From Phycisphaerales bacterium (GTDB lineage Bacteria; Planctomycetota; Phycisphaerae; Phycisphaerales; UBA1924): a stretch of 64,000 nt of DNA. How positions within the stretch are numbered: position 1 is the first letter of the stretch; every line of letters starts with the position of its first letter. The DNA lies in contig JAJDDI010000052.1 of the NCBI GenBank assembly GCA_029260375.1, positions 1-64,000 of the forward strand, read 5' to 3'. A program made the translations under genes and the position numbers. Under the pieces are notes generated by a model. That model was not told the DNA's origin. It ran no database searches and saw nothing but the letters and a program-made list of their open reading frames with translations. Positions 35,260-44,432 of the stretch are shown here, piece after piece.

Positions 35260-36243
35260 ATGCGACGTGCCCTGCAGCAGCTCGCCCCGATCCTCCGCCT
35301 GACGCGTGTGACGACGGCGTTCGCGGCGGTCGCCAACGTGTGGTTCCTGATCCTGTGGACCAAGGCCCACAGCGTCTACGAGCTGCCCGCGGCGGCGTCA
35401 GCGCTGCAGGATCGCCCGCTGTGGCTGCTGCTGCTGGCGGGGGCGGGCGGGGCCCTGGGCCTGTTCGCCTTCGGCACGAGCCTCAACGACGTGACCGACC
35501 TGCACCGCGATCGCGCGATGAAGCTCGACCGCCCCATCGGCGAGGGACGCATCTCGCCCGAGGCGGTGGTGCTGAGCGTGGCGGGGTCGCTGATCGTCGC
35601 GGTGCTGGGGGCGACGGCGTTCGGGACGATGGCCGTGCTGCTGACGCTGCTGGTGGCGCTGGCGATCCTGCTGTTCAACGTGCTGGGCAAGTTCGTGCCG
35701 GCGATCGGGATGGTGCTGCTGGGCGTGATCTACGCGGGGCACATGCTCACGCCGAACGTGCACGCGCGGTTTCTTGTCCCGGTTTGGCTGGTGATGACGC
35801 ACGCGCTGGTGCTGGCGGGGCTGACGCACCGCCTGGCGCGCCGGAGCCCGCCGATCTCGCGCCGGGCGTTTGTGTTCGCGGTCCTGGGGTGGGCCGGGGT
35901 CAGCGCGGTGCTGGGGTCGCTGATGTGGTCGCGGACGGGCACGCTCTGGCCCGAGTGGGTCTCGCCCACGGCGTGGATCGGGCCAGCGCTGCTCGCCGGG
36001 TGCTTCGCGGCGTTGGTGGTGCGGCGCGTGCGGTCGCTGGGCGCCGGGCCGCGGGCGGCGGAAAAGGTCTCACGCTACGGGTCGCTGTGGCTGGCGCTCT
36101 ACGCGTGCGCGTGGCTGCTGGGCGCGGGACAGATTCAGGCGATGGCGGTGATGGGCGCGCTGGCCGGGGCTGGGTTTCTCGGGATGACGATCCTGCGCGA
36201 GATGTACGCCCTGGGCGAGCACCCGGTCGGGTACCGTCGGTAG
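35260..36243 (+). CDS. UbiA-family prenyltransferase-like membrane protein
   Basis: Polytopic protein of the UbiA prenyltransferase superfamily, 327 residues with about eight or nine membrane segments. The first Asp-rich motif is clear as [10 protein letters not shown] followed by [10 protein letters not shown]. The second Asp-rich motif of UbiA enzymes is not obvious; the equivalent region carries an [10 protein letters not shown] loop. Many UbiA relatives make quinone, haem or lipid precursors; the substrate here cannot be stated. The ATG at 35260 begins the protein directly, and the gene is convergent with mlaE, three bases away. Confidence 0.75.
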   Translation: MRRALQQLAPILRLTRVTTAFAAVANVWFLILWTKAHSVYELPAAASALQDRPLWLLLLAGAGGALGLFAFGTSLNDVTDLHRDRAMKLDRPIGEGRISPEAVVLSVAGSLIVAVLGATAFGTMAVLLTLLVALAILLFNVLGKFVPAIGMVLLGVIYAGHMLTPNVHARFLVPVWLVMTHALVLAGLTHRLARRSPPISRRAFVFAVLGWAGVSAVLGSLMWSRTGTLWPEWVSPTAWIGPALLAGCFAALVVRRVRSLGAGPRAAEKVSRYGSLWLALYACAWLLGAGQIQAMAVMGALAGAGFLGMTILREMYALGEHPVGYRR

Positions 36244-36246
36244 CGG

Positions 36247-37095
36247 TCAGAACAGCTCGAGGGCGAAGAACATCGCGGTGAAGATCAGGTCGGCGATGAC
36301 GATCGCGACGACGCACTCGACAACGGTGTTGGTGGTGGCCTGGCCGACGCCCGCGGCGCCGCCGGAGACCTTGAGCCCGTTCCCACAGGCGATGACGCCG
36401 ATGAGCAGGCCGAAGACGCCGCCCTTGACCACGCCCGTGAGGAAGTCCACGAGCTTCGCCTGGGCGGTCATGTTGGCCCAGAAGGTTTCGAAGGGGATGC
36501 CCAAGGCGGTCATAGAGATGAGGATCGCGGCGATGATCGCGCAGGTCGAGGCGAGCACGCCCAGAGCGGTCATGCTGACCGTCGCGGCCAGGATCCGGGG
36601 CACCACCAGGAAGCGGACCGGGTTGAGCGCGTGGGCCTCGAGCGCCTCGATCTCCTCGGAGACGACCATCGTGCCGATCTCGGCGGCGATGGAGGCGCCG
36701 GCGAAGCCCGTGAGCACGATCGCCCCGATCAGCGGGCCCAGCTCGCGGAGCACGGCGACCGAGATGATGTTGGCCACCAGCGCCTTCTGCCCGAACTCGT
36801 CGAGCGGGGGCGAGAGCTGCAGCGCCAGGATCAGGCCCACGGCGAACGACACGAGCGAGACGATGAAGATCGACTGCACGCCCACGCGGCAGATCTGCGT
36901 CACAATCGCGGTTCGACCCAGGCGGACCTTGCGGTTGGTCGCGGCGCGCCAGACCCAGGTGTGGGCCTGCCAGAAGAGGAACAGCAGCGTGCCGATGTGC
37001 TCGAACACGTTCAGGGCGCGCATGCCGATGTAGCCCAGGGGCGCGAGCAGCAGCAACGCGGGGGAACTGCTCGGCCTGTCGGCGGGGTTGGTCAT
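36247..37095 (-). CDS. MlaE-family lipid ABC transporter permease
   Basis: Inner-membrane permease of the MlaE family, whose members move phospholipids or other lipids between membranes. The 282-residue product has about five or six membrane segments with FIVSLVSFAVGLILALQ, VAVLRELGPLIGAIVLTG and GASIAAEIGTMVVSEEIEALE, the strongest family signature. The usual partners MlaF (ATPase) and MlaD (MCE) are not adjacent. Instead it follows a STAS gene by 34 bases and, before that, an anti-sigma kinase-like gene. Confidence 0.9.
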   Translation of the reverse strand: MTNPADRPSSSPALLLLAPLGYIGMRALNVFEHIGTLLFLFWQAHTWVWRAATNRKVRLGRTAIVTQICRVGVQSIFIVSLVSFAVGLILALQLSPPLDEFGQKALVANIISVAVLRELGPLIGAIVLTGFAGASIAAEIGTMVVSEEIEALEAHALNPVRFLVVPRILAATVSMTALGVLASTCAIIAAILISMTALGIPFETFWANMTAQAKLVDFLTGVVKGGVFGLLIGVIACGNGLKVSGGAAGVGQATTNTVVECVVAIVIADLIFTAMFFALELF

Positions 37096-37129
37096 CGGCG
37101 CACGTCTCGGGCGGGGCGGGGCCTGGGCC

Positions 37130-37477
37130 TCAGGCGCTGATCGCGTCCTCGAGCGAGTCCACGATGGTGAAGAACTGGTGCAGGCGGGCGATCTCGAAGA
37201 TCGCGCGGACCTTGTCGTTCATGGCGCACAGGACCATGCTGGTCTTGTTGCCTTTGGCCGTGCGCATGGACTCGACCAGCGTCGCCAGGCCAGAGCTGTC
37301 CATGTAGCCGACCTGCTCGAGATCGACGACCAGCTTCATCGGGCGCCCCTCGTGCACAGCGCGGAGGGCCATGCGCAGGTCGGGCGAGCGGCTCATATCG
37401 ACGTCACCGGTGGGGCGAACGACGACCACACCCTCGGCGAGGTCGTCCAGGACTGCGATGTTCTCGTCGGATGCCAT
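37130..37477 (-). CDS. STAS-domain protein (anti-sigma-factor antagonist or MlaB-like)
   Basis: A 115-residue single STAS domain, with VVRPTGDVDMSRSPDLR, LVVDLEQVGYMDSSGLATLVES and a C-terminal helix. The MDSSGLATLV segment carries the Ser that is phosphorylated in SpoIIAA/RsbV proteins. It sits between a kinase-type anti-sigma gene (19 bases upstream) and an MlaE gene. It could therefore be an anti-anti-sigma factor, or play the MlaB role in lipid transport. The Ser next to the conserved Asp favours the former. Confidence 0.85.
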   Translation of the reverse strand: MASDENIAVLDDLAEGVVVVRPTGDVDMSRSPDLRMALRAVHEGRPMKLVVDLEQVGYMDSSGLATLVESMRTAKGNKTSMVLCAMNDKVRAIFEIARLHQFFTIVDSLEDAISA

Positions 37478-37496
37478 GGGGTCTGTGGAGGATAGC

Positions 37497-38015
37497 CTAC
37501 CGCTCGGTCGCCTGACGCTTGTGCGCCGCGGAGGACTGGGCGGTGCGGCTCGCCAGGCGGACGGGCGACTCCCCCACGTCGGCCTTCTTGATCAGGGTCA
37601 GGCGCATGCCCTTGCCCTCGCGGCGTTCGTACTGGGCCTCGTCCATCACCTCTCGGATGATGTGCACCCCGAGCCCTCCCGGGCGGATGTCGCTCAGCTC
37701 GCGTCCGCGCATCTTGAGCGGCTCGACCTGCTTGGCCTCGTCCTCGATCACGATCTTGATCCCGGCGGGCTTTCCCGAGCCGTTCTCAATGGGCCAGATG
37801 CTGATCCAGATCGGGCAGTCGGTCCGCCGGTTGTACCCGTGACGGATCACGTTGCACAACGCCTCGTCAACCGCCAGGGCGATCTTCGAGCAGTCCAGAT
37901 CGTCGAAGCCGAGGCGCTTGGCGACGGACCCGACGAGCTCTCTGGCGCCGCAGAGATAGATCGGGTTGCTCAACAACTCAACGCGGATGTGGGGTCGGTC
38001 ACTCATTGTCTTCAT
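37497..38015 (-). CDS. RsbW/SpoIIAB-like anti-sigma serine kinase
   Basis: ATPase of the GHKL/HATPase_c family, 172 residues. The N-box is CSKIALAVDEALCNVIRHGYN, and the G1/G2 region reads IVIEDEAKQV and RPGGLGVHIIREVMDEAQYE. Such proteins bind a sigma factor and phosphorylate a partner STAS protein, and the adjacent downstream gene is exactly that. No sigma factor gene is adjacent. I chose the ATG at 38013-38015 because it overlaps the upstream stop (ATGA); a second ATG three codons later is equally possible. The C-terminal 25 residues are a basic tail. Confidence 0.88.
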   Translation of the reverse strand: MKTMSDRPHIRVELLSNPIYLCGARELVGSVAKRLGFDDLDCSKIALAVDEALCNVIRHGYNRRTDCPIWISIWPIENGSGKPAGIKIVIEDEAKQVEPLKMRGRELSDIRPGGLGVHIIREVMDEAQYERREGKGMRLTLIKKADVGESPVRLASRTAQSSAAHKRQATER

Positions 38016-38506
38016 TCTTCGGAATCGGCTTCGGCGATGACGCCCCGGGGGCTGTTGTCGCCGTGGATCGCCGGCATCTGTGCGGATGACGCCGCGCTTT
38101 CCGTCCCGGGTGGGCTCCGCCCCGGGTCGCTCTGGGTTTCCGGGCCCGTGGGCGATCCCGCGGTATCCGATTCGGCCCATTTGACCCACCGGTTGATGCT
38201 TTCTCGACGCCGCCACTCCGGGTCGGCGTACCGATAACCAAAGGTCTGCCCGCCCGAGATCCGCTCGAGTGCACGAATGGCAAGCATCCGCTCGGCCGGG
38301 TCGTCGCTGTCGAGCATGTCGATCAGCGGCGGGACAGTTGATCGGTCATCCCGGGCCGCGGCGTCCACGATCGCGTCCAGGCGTTTGGCCGGGGCGGGGG
38401 AATCGAACGCCGGCTCGAGCGTCGGGAAGCAGCCCGCGCCCATCAGGGCCACGAGCCCCAGGGCGATGCAGGCGAGCGGTCGTTGTGTCCGGACTGGCGA
38501 GCGCAT
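38012..38506 (-). CDS. HEAT-repeat lipoprotein
   Basis: A 164-residue predicted lipoprotein (signal RPLACIALGLVALMGAGC, Cys at about residue 26) with a short HEAT-like helical segment (AAARDDRSTVPPLIDMLDSDDPAERMLAIRALERI) and a Pro/Ser-rich tail. Function unknown. It is the first gene of the run leading to the anti-sigma kinase, STAS and mlaE genes. The ATG at 38504-38506 was chosen because it begins the lipoprotein signal; an earlier in-frame ATG at 38578 would lie 24 codons before it. Confidence 0.68.
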   Translation of the reverse strand: MRSPVRTQRPLACIALGLVALMGAGCFPTLEPAFDSPAPAKRLDAIVDAAARDDRSTVPPLIDMLDSDDPAERMLAIRALERISGGQTFGYRYADPEWRRRESINRWVKWAESDTAGSPTGPETQSDPGRSPPGTESAASSAQMPAIHGDNSPRGVIAEADSEE

Positions 38507-38700
38507 AGGCGGGAAGTCTATTCCTGAGACGCCCCGAGAATGCGGCGGGATCGCGCCAACCCCAGGGCGTGTTTGCACTTACTAATACCGTGTATTCCCG
38601 ACCTACATCGGTCCGAGACCAACGCCCCCGACAGTCCGGGGGCGTCTGTCTACGCTTGCCCTTCCCCCTGGCAGGACGCCAGGGCCAGCGGGGCCAGAAC

Positions 38701-40257
38701 ATGCGACACGACGAGATTGTCCCAGTCCTCGACTTCGGCGGGCAGACCGCCCAGCTCATCTGCCGGCGCGTCCGCGAGGCGGGTGTCTTCTCCACGCTGG
38801 TGCGCCCCGACATCCCACGGGCCGAACTCGCGGCGATGAACCCCAAGGGCGTCGTCCTGTCGGGCGGGCCCTCGAGCGTCTACGACGATGGCGCCCCCGC
38901 CATGGACCCGGGCGTGCTCGACCTGGGCGTGCCGGTGCTCGGGATCTGCTACGGCATGCAGCTCGCCTGCCAGGCGTTGGGCGCCACGATCACCCAGGGC
39001 GAGCACCGGGAGTTTGGTCGCGCGGCGCTGCACATCGAGAACGCGGGTGGGTTGTTCCTGGGCGTGCCGCAGAACACGAGCGTGTGGATGTCACACGGCG
39101 ACCAGCTGACCGACCTCAAGAGCGCGGGTCTGGACGTGCTGGCGGCGACGCCCTCGTGCCCGTACGCGGCGGTCAGCACCAGGCCCGGGGCCGCGTCGGC
39201 GTTCATCGGGGTGCAGTTCCACCCCGAGGTCACGCACACGCCCCACGGGATCGATCTGATCCGGAACTTCTTGTACGAGATCTGCGGCGCCGACGGGAAC
39301 TGGCGCATGAGCGACTTCGCCGAGCGGTCCTGCGAGGAGATCCGCGGGCGGGTGGGCGACAAGCGGGTGATCTGCGGGCTCTCGGGCGGGGTGGACTCCT
39401 CGGTGACGGCCGTGCTTCTGCACAAGGCGATCGGCGACCAGCTTACTTGTGTCTTTGTGGACAACGGGCTGCTCCGCAAGAGCGAGCGCGGGCTGGTCGA
39501 GACGACCTTCCGTGACCACTTCCAGATCGACCTGCGGGTCGTGGACGCGACGGACCGGTTCCTGGGCGAGCTGGCGGGCGTCGAGGATCCGCAGGAGAAA
39601 CGCAGGCGTATCGGCGCCAGCTTCATCGACGTATTCAGGGATTCGAGCGCCGACCTGCCCGATGCGCACTTCCTGGCCCAGGGCACGCTCTACCCGGATG
39701 TCATCGAGTCCGGGCACGGGCACGCGGGCAACGCGGCGAACATCAAGCTGCACCACAACGTGGGCGGGTTGCCCAAGGAGCTCGGGTTCGAGCTGGTCGA
39801 GCCGATGCGAGAGCTGTTCAAGGACGAGGTCCGCAAGCTGGGCGAGGTGCTGGGCGTGCCCGACCAGATCGTCTGGCGACACCCGTTCCCCGGTCCGGGG
39901 CTGGCGGTGCGGATACTGGGGGAGGTCACCCGCGACAAGCTCGACCTGCTGCGTGATTGCGATGAGATCTTACTTGAGGAGATCGTCGCCAACGAGCTGT
40001 ACCGGCGGACCAGCCAGGTCTTCGCGGTGCTGCTGCCCGTGCGATCGGTCGGTGTGATGGGCGACGGGCGGACCTACGAGAGCGTGGTGGCGCTGCGAGC
40101 CGTCGAGACGCAGGACTTCATGACGGCGGACTGGGCCCGCATCCCGTACGACGTGCTGGCGCGAATCTCGAACCGGATCATCAACGAGGTTCGTGGGGTG
40201 AACCGGGTGGTCTACGACATCTCAAGCAAGCCGCCGGCAACGATAGAATGGGAATAA
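38701..40257 (+). CDS. guaA: GMP synthase (glutamine-hydrolysing)
   Basis: Converts XMP to GMP using ATP and glutamine. The 518-residue product has an N-terminal class I glutamine amidotransferase with nucleophile Cys in [12 protein letters not shown] and the catalytic His/Glu in [11 protein letters not shown]. The ATP pyrophosphatase domain starts with [11 protein letters not shown], and the C-terminal dimerisation domain ends with the family's [18 protein letters not shown]. The ATG at 38701 aligns with the family; 44 upstream codons in the same frame are not conserved. No guaB nearby. Confidence 0.97.
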   Translation: MRHDEIVPVLDFGGQTAQLICRRVREAGVFSTLVRPDIPRAELAAMNPKGVVLSGGPSSVYDDGAPAMDPGVLDLGVPVLGICYGMQLACQALGATITQGEHREFGRAALHIENAGGLFLGVPQNTSVWMSHGDQLTDLKSAGLDVLAATPSCPYAAVSTRPGAASAFIGVQFHPEVTHTPHGIDLIRNFLYEICGADGNWRMSDFAERSCEEIRGRVGDKRVICGLSGGVDSSVTAVLLHKAIGDQLTCVFVDNGLLRKSERGLVETTFRDHFQIDLRVVDATDRFLGELAGVEDPQEKRRRIGASFIDVFRDSSADLPDAHFLAQGTLYPDVIESGHGHAGNAANIKLHHNVGGLPKELGFELVEPMRELFKDEVRKLGEVLGVPDQIVWRHPFPGPGLAVRILGEVTRDKLDLLRDCDEILLEEIVANELYRRTSQVFAVLLPVRSVGVMGDGRTYESVVALRAVETQDFMTADWARIPYDVLARISNRIINEVRGVNRVVYDISSKPPATIEWE

Positions 40258-40270
40258 GGCCCTATGCATC

Positions 40271-40286
40271 CATAAGCTCGCTTATG
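40271..40286. promoter_or_regulatory. Palindrome between guaA and DUF11 gene
   Basis: The 275-base gap after guaA holds the near-perfect palindrome CATAAGC-TC-GCTTATG at 40271-40286. The two-base centre is too tight for a good hairpin, and no T-run follows, so it looks more like a dimeric-protein site than a terminator. The rest of the gap is richer in A and T than its neighbours and must contain the promoter of the DUF11 gene; I could not place a confident -35/-10 pair. Confidence 0.35.
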
Positions 40287-40532
40287 CCAATCGTTTACAG
40301 TTTCTAGAAGACACCGGCGCCCCGAATGCTGATCGCGAATGCCCTTTCTGGGGCCTGAAAAAGCGATCAACACTCGAGATGTTCGCCTACGCTACCCATG
40401 CGAGGGGTTCGCCCTAAGCGTCCGGTGCTTGGAGGGCGGGCATTCCGACCGTCCCCGGGGGGCACGCTGTCATTTGTACGTTGTACCGCAAGAAACATCC
40501 GTCGTACCAAGAAACCTGAGAGGAGACGCACA

Positions 40533-42143
40533 ATGAGAACGCGTCGAATGCTTACCACCGCCAGCGCACTGCTGCTGGCCATGACTGTCGGCTGTTCATC
40601 CACCCAGCAAGAAGAGCGTGCTTCCCAGCACGAGCGGAACGCTGCGGCCCAGAACGAGCCCGCGCCGAGCCCCACCGCTGAGCCGGCTCCCACACCGCGC
40701 CGCACCAGCAGCTTCCCGTCCATGCGTGGCGGTGGCTACCTCTGGAGCTGGCTGGCCTACCCCACGGGTGACCCGAGCAGCAGCGCTCTGGGCATCGAGA
40801 AGGGCGTTCCCAGCGAGGTCCGTCTGAACCAGCCGTTCGACTACAAGATCGTGGTCACCAACCTGACCAACATCTCCCTCCAGGACGTCGTTGTCCAGGA
40901 GACGATGGGCGCCAACATGCGTTTCAACTCCTCCACCCCCGAGACCAGCCCGCGCAACAGCGTGCTGACCTGGGCGCTGGGCGAGATGGGCCCGCGTGAG
41001 GTCCGCACGATCACCGTCAACGCGACAGCGACGAGCGTCGGGAGCATCGGCTCCTGCGCCACCGCCAGCTACAACTCCGAGCTGTGCGCGACCATCCCGG
41101 TCGTCCAGCCCGAGCTGCGCATCACCAAGACGGGCCCCGCCCAGGTGCTCGCGTGTGACACCATCCAGTACGTCTTCGAGGTCACCAACACCGGTACCGG
41201 CTCGATCGACAACGTCGTTGTCAACGACACGCTGCCCAGCGGCCTGAAGACCGCCAACGGCACCAGCGACGTCCGCTTCAACGTGGGTGCCCTGGCCGCG
41301 GGTGAGAGCAAGAAGTACTCGATGAACGTCGAGGCCTCCGGCGGCGCCGGTCGCTACGTCAACACCGCCACGGCCTCCGGCTCGGGCGGCGTGACCGCCT
41401 CCTCCAACGAGGTCGTCACCGTCGTCAGCAAGCCCACCCTCCAGATCGAGAAGACCGGTCCCGCGACCCGCTTCCTGTCTGGAAACGCGGCCCCGGCGAC
41501 CTACGAGATCAAGGTCACCAACTCGGGCAACGGCGTTGCCCGCAACACCGTCGTCCGTGACACCATCCCCGCCGGCGCCACCTTCGTGCGTGCGTCCGAC
41601 GGCGGTGTGGCCAACGGCGGCGCGGTCAACTGGAACCTGGGCGACCTCGCCGCGGGAGCTTCCAAGACCGTGACCATCACCATGTCGGCCAACGTGCCGG
41701 GTGAGATCTGCAACACCGCCACGGCCAGCGCCCGCTGCGCCGAGCCGGTCACCGCCCGTGCGTGCACGGAGTTCAAGGGCATCCCGGCTATCCTCCTCGA
41801 GGTGGTCGACGCTCCTGACCCGATCCAGATCGGCGAGACCACTACCTACACCATCACGGCGACCAACCAGGGCTTCGCGCTTGACACCAACGTTCTGATC
41901 GTCTGCACGATCCCCGGTGCTCAGGAGTACGTGAGTTCGGCCGGCGCGACCACGGGCACCCTCCGTGGCAACACGCTGACCTTCGCCCCGCTGCCCCGCC
42001 TCGAGGCCAAGCAGCGTGCCACCTGGACGGTCACCGTCCGGGCGACGGGTGAGGAGTCGGTCCGCTTCGGTGTCTCCATGGATTCGGACCAGCTCACGGG
42101 CGAGCCCGTGCGTGAGACCGAGGCCACCAACCAGTACCCTTAA
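40533..42143 (+). CDS. DUF11-repeat surface lipoprotein (OmcB-like)
   Basis: A 536-residue exported protein with a lipoprotein signal (AMTVGCSS, Cys at about residue 22), a Pro/Ala-rich linker and four or more conserved-repeat (DUF11) beta-sandwich domains. Examples are FDYKIVVTNLTNISLQDVVV, IQYVFEVTNTGTGSIDNVVV and TTYTITATNQGFALDTNV. Each has the YxxxxTNxG pattern found in surface proteins of planctomycetes and chlamydial OmcB. It has a strong AGGAG ribosome site 8 bases before the ATG and a strong terminator. C-ending codons are used more uniformly than in the neighbours, which suggests abundant expression. Probably an outer-surface structural protein. Confidence 0.85.
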   Translation: MRTRRMLTTASALLLAMTVGCSSTQQEERASQHERNAAAQNEPAPSPTAEPAPTPRRTSSFPSMRGGGYLWSWLAYPTGDPSSSALGIEKGVPSEVRLNQPFDYKIVVTNLTNISLQDVVVQETMGANMRFNSSTPETSPRNSVLTWALGEMGPREVRTITVNATATSVGSIGSCATASYNSELCATIPVVQPELRITKTGPAQVLACDTIQYVFEVTNTGTGSIDNVVVNDTLPSGLKTANGTSDVRFNVGALAAGESKKYSMNVEASGGAGRYVNTATASGSGGVTASSNEVVTVVSKPTLQIEKTGPATRFLSGNAAPATYEIKVTNSGNGVARNTVVRDTIPAGATFVRASDGGVANGGAVNWNLGDLAAGASKTVTITMSANVPGEICNTATASARCAEPVTARACTEFKGIPAILLEVVDAPDPIQIGETTTYTITATNQGFALDTNVLIVCTIPGAQEYVSSAGATTGTLRGNTLTFAPLPRLEAKQRATWTVTVRATGEESVRFGVSMDSDQLTGEPVRETEATNQYP

Positions 42144-42178
42144 TCGATCGCGATTGACGGACGCCTAAGTTTGAAGGG

Positions 42179-42210
42179 CGGGGTCCTCCAGGGCCCCGTC
42201 CTTTCTTTTT
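42179..42210 (+). terminator. Rho-independent terminator after DUF11 gene
   Basis: An eight-pair GC-rich stem, CGGGGTCC at 42179-42186 and GGGCCCCG at 42191-42198 with a TCCA loop, is followed by a T-rich tract (TCCTTTCTTTTT) to 42210. It lies 36 bases past the stop codon. Confidence 0.9.
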
Positions 42211-42355
42211 GCCCGATCCGGGCTCCGCGTCGCGGGCGGCGTGAGGGCCGGGGCGTCCCGGGGGAATAATCCCGGGAGACCAACGCGTCCATCTCTTGGC
42301 GCCCGCGCGCCAACCCCATACCAACCCGAAGGCCCCCCAACGAGGAGACCAGACC

Positions 42356-43018
42356 ATGAGAACCAGAACCATCGCCGCGACCGCCGCCCTCGTGCTCGCT
42401 GTCGGCGCCGCCGCCAGCGCATCGCAGCTCGGCAAGATCAAGACCCAGGCCGAGGGTGTCGCCAGCGACATCATGGAGACGAGCGCGGACACCGTTCGCA
42501 GCGCCGTTGCCCGCCAGGACGTGACCTACGGCGTGGACGGCGCCCACTCGACCGTGCTGTTCAAGATCCAGCACGCCAAGACGAGCAACTTCTACGGGCG
42601 CTTCGACGACATCGACGGGCAGTGGTCCTTCGACCCCGCGACCCCCGAGTCGGGCTCGTTCAGCTTTGATATCGCGACCGCCAAGATCAACACCGGCAAC
42701 CGCAAGCGCGACAGCCACCTCAAGAGCGCCGACTTCTTCAACGCCAGGCAGTTCCCCAAGACCAGCTTTGCGAGCACCTCCATAACCAAGGGCGAGGACG
42801 GCAAGTTCCAGATGGACGGCGACCTGACCCTGCTGGGCGAGACCCGCCCGATCACGGCCGAGCTCGAGTTCCTGGGCACGGGCAACTTCAACGGGCCGAT
42901 CGCCGCGTTCGAGGCGACGTTCACCATCTCACGCTCGGCGTTCGGCATGTCCGGCTTCGAGGGGGGGTTGGGCGACGACGTGAGCGTGACCGTTTCCGTC
43001 GAAGGCCCCCGGAAATAG
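42356..43018 (+). CDS. YceI-family periplasmic protein
   Basis: Exported lipocalin-like protein of the YceI family, which binds polyisoprenoid or amphiphilic ligands in other bacteria. The 220-residue product has a signal peptide ending AAASAS and about 40 variable residues. The YceI domain follows, with VDGAHSTVLFKIQHAKTSNFYGRFD, DSHLKSADFFNARQFPKTSF and GDLTLLGETRPIT. The ATG at 42356 has CGAGGAGA upstream. A hairpin-forming sequence, TCCCGGG/CCCGGGA, lies in the leader at 42256-42277 and could affect the mRNA. Confidence 0.88.
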   Translation: MRTRTIAATAALVLAVGAAASASQLGKIKTQAEGVASDIMETSADTVRSAVARQDVTYGVDGAHSTVLFKIQHAKTSNFYGRFDDIDGQWSFDPATPESGSFSFDIATAKINTGNRKRDSHLKSADFFNARQFPKTSFASTSITKGEDGKFQMDGDLTLLGETRPITAELEFLGTGNFNGPIAAFEATFTISRSAFGMSGFEGGLGDDVSVTVSVEGPRK

Positions 43019-43033
43019 GGCCGGGCGGTCCGC

Positions 43034-43987
43034 ATGGAAAGCGACCTCTTCCGCATCGCCCTGCTCGGCGGGCTGCTGCCCGGGCTGATCGTCGGCGTCG
43101 GGCTGCTCCTGCTGTGGGGCCTGCTGCGCGGTGAGGATCGAGAGAACAGGATCGACAGCCACCGGCGCCTCCGATGGGGGGCGCCGGTGCTCTTTGGGCT
43201 CGGGTTTCTTGCGACCGCCGGGGCGGTGGGGACGCTCGACAGCTCGCTGTGGCCCACCAATGTTGTCAACAGGGCGCTCGCGATCGGGGGGATCGCCCTG
43301 GCGTGCGCGCTGCTCGACGCGTTGTCGCCCGTGCGCGCCATCGCGTGGGCGGCGCGGGGCGCGGGGGGCGCGGCTGCGTCGTGGGTGGTGGTCTCGGCGC
43401 TGCACCCGCACGCGCTGAATACGGCGGATGTCGCGCTGTGGTGCACCCTGGCGGGGCTTGGCGCCGCGCTGGCGACCTGGATGATGGAATCGCCCGCAAG
43501 CCAACGCGCGTGGGTCGCCCCGGCCCAGGGGGTGGTCATCGCGCAGGGAATCCTGGGGCTGGTGTACTGGTCCGGGCTCGCGGGCAGCGCCCCCCAGATC
43601 GGCGGGGTCGTCGCGATGCTCGTCGCGGCGAGCGTCGGCGCGGGGCTGCTCGGACGCGTGAGCCTCGCCCGGGGTGGGTGGGCGTTCGTGTGCGTGCTGC
43701 TGGTCGCGTACATCGCCCTGGCCCGCGTGCTGGGCAGCGGCGCCGTCCCGGTCCTCGCGTTTGCGCTCGTGCTGGGCGGCGTCCCCGCGGGGACGCTCGG
43801 GCGCCTGGCCTCTCGCCGGATCGATCGCCCCCTGGTCGGCGCGCTGGTCGCGCTGACGATCACCGCCCTGCCCGTCGCGGGCGGCGCGTGGATCGGATGG
43901 CGGGCGTACGACGCCCCTGAGGACGACTTCGTCGACTGGTCCGGCGACAGCGACGACGACGGCGTCTACTACACCGACGACGAGTGA
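43034..43987 (+). CDS. Polytopic membrane protein of unknown function
   Basis: A 317-residue protein with about nine membrane segments, no recognised family, and a strongly acidic C-terminal tail (about 20 residues rich in Asp/Glu) that probably faces the cytoplasm or binds cations. It starts 15 bases after the YceI gene in the same direction and may share its transcript. A weak terminator follows its stop. No catalytic motif is visible. Confidence 0.65.
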   Translation: MESDLFRIALLGGLLPGLIVGVGLLLLWGLLRGEDRENRIDSHRRLRWGAPVLFGLGFLATAGAVGTLDSSLWPTNVVNRALAIGGIALACALLDALSPVRAIAWAARGAGGAAASWVVVSALHPHALNTADVALWCTLAGLGAALATWMMESPASQRAWVAPAQGVVIAQGILGLVYWSGLAGSAPQIGGVVAMLVAASVGAGLLGRVSLARGGWAFVCVLLVAYIALARVLGSGAVPVLAFALVLGGVPAGTLGRLASRRIDRPLVGALVALTITALPVAGGAWIGWRAYDAPEDDFVDWSGDSDDDGVYYTDDE

Positions 43988-43992
43988 GCCCC

Positions 43993-44013
43993 CCCGGCGT
44001 TGACGCCGGGTTT
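43993..44013 (+). terminator. Weak hairpin terminator after membrane protein gene
   Basis: A perfect seven-pair stem, CCCGGCG at 43993-43999 and CGCCGGG at 44004-44010 with a TTGA loop, is followed by only three T. It lies five bases after the stop codon. Confidence 0.5.
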
Positions 44014-44024
44014 AGACTGCGTGC

Positions 44025-44432
44025 ATGGTCCGTGAGCTGACGATCGAGACCCCCGGGCAGGGCCTGCACGAGATCACCGGGCTCGTGCGCACGGCCGTGG
44101 ATGAATCGGGCGCTTTCGAGGGGCTGTGCACCGTCTTCGTGCGCCACACCTCGGCGAGCCTGACGATCCAGGAGAACGCCGACCCGAGCGCGAGGCGCGA
44201 CCTCGAGGCCTGGCTCAGCCGCCTGGTCCCCGAGAACGACCCGCTGTACACCCACACGAGCGAGGGGCCCGACGACATGCCCAGCCACATCAAGGCGATC
44301 CTGACGCAGGTGTCGCTGTCGGTCCCGATCATCGGCGGGCGTCTGACGCTGGGGACGTGGCAGGGGGTCTATCTCTGGGAGCACCGGCGGCGTGCGCACA
44401 CCCGGCGCGTCGTCGTGAGCGTGATCGCGTGA
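44025..44432 (+). CDS. YjbQ-family protein (UPF0047)
   Basis: Small conserved enzyme-like protein of the YjbQ/UPF0047 family, reported to have weak thiamine phosphate synthase activity in E. coli; the true role is not settled. The 135-residue product has the family's TVFVRHTSASLTIQENADP, the HTSEGPDDMPSHIKAILT segment with conserved His, and the ending GTWQGVYLWEHR. The ATG at 44025 is 37 bases after the preceding gene. Its stop overlaps the GTG of the broken acetyltransferase gene. Confidence 0.9.
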   Translation: MVRELTIETPGQGLHEITGLVRTAVDESGAFEGLCTVFVRHTSASLTIQENADPSARRDLEAWLSRLVPENDPLYTHTSEGPDDMPSHIKAILTQVSLSVPIIGGRLTLGTWQGVYLWEHRRRAHTRRVVVSVIA

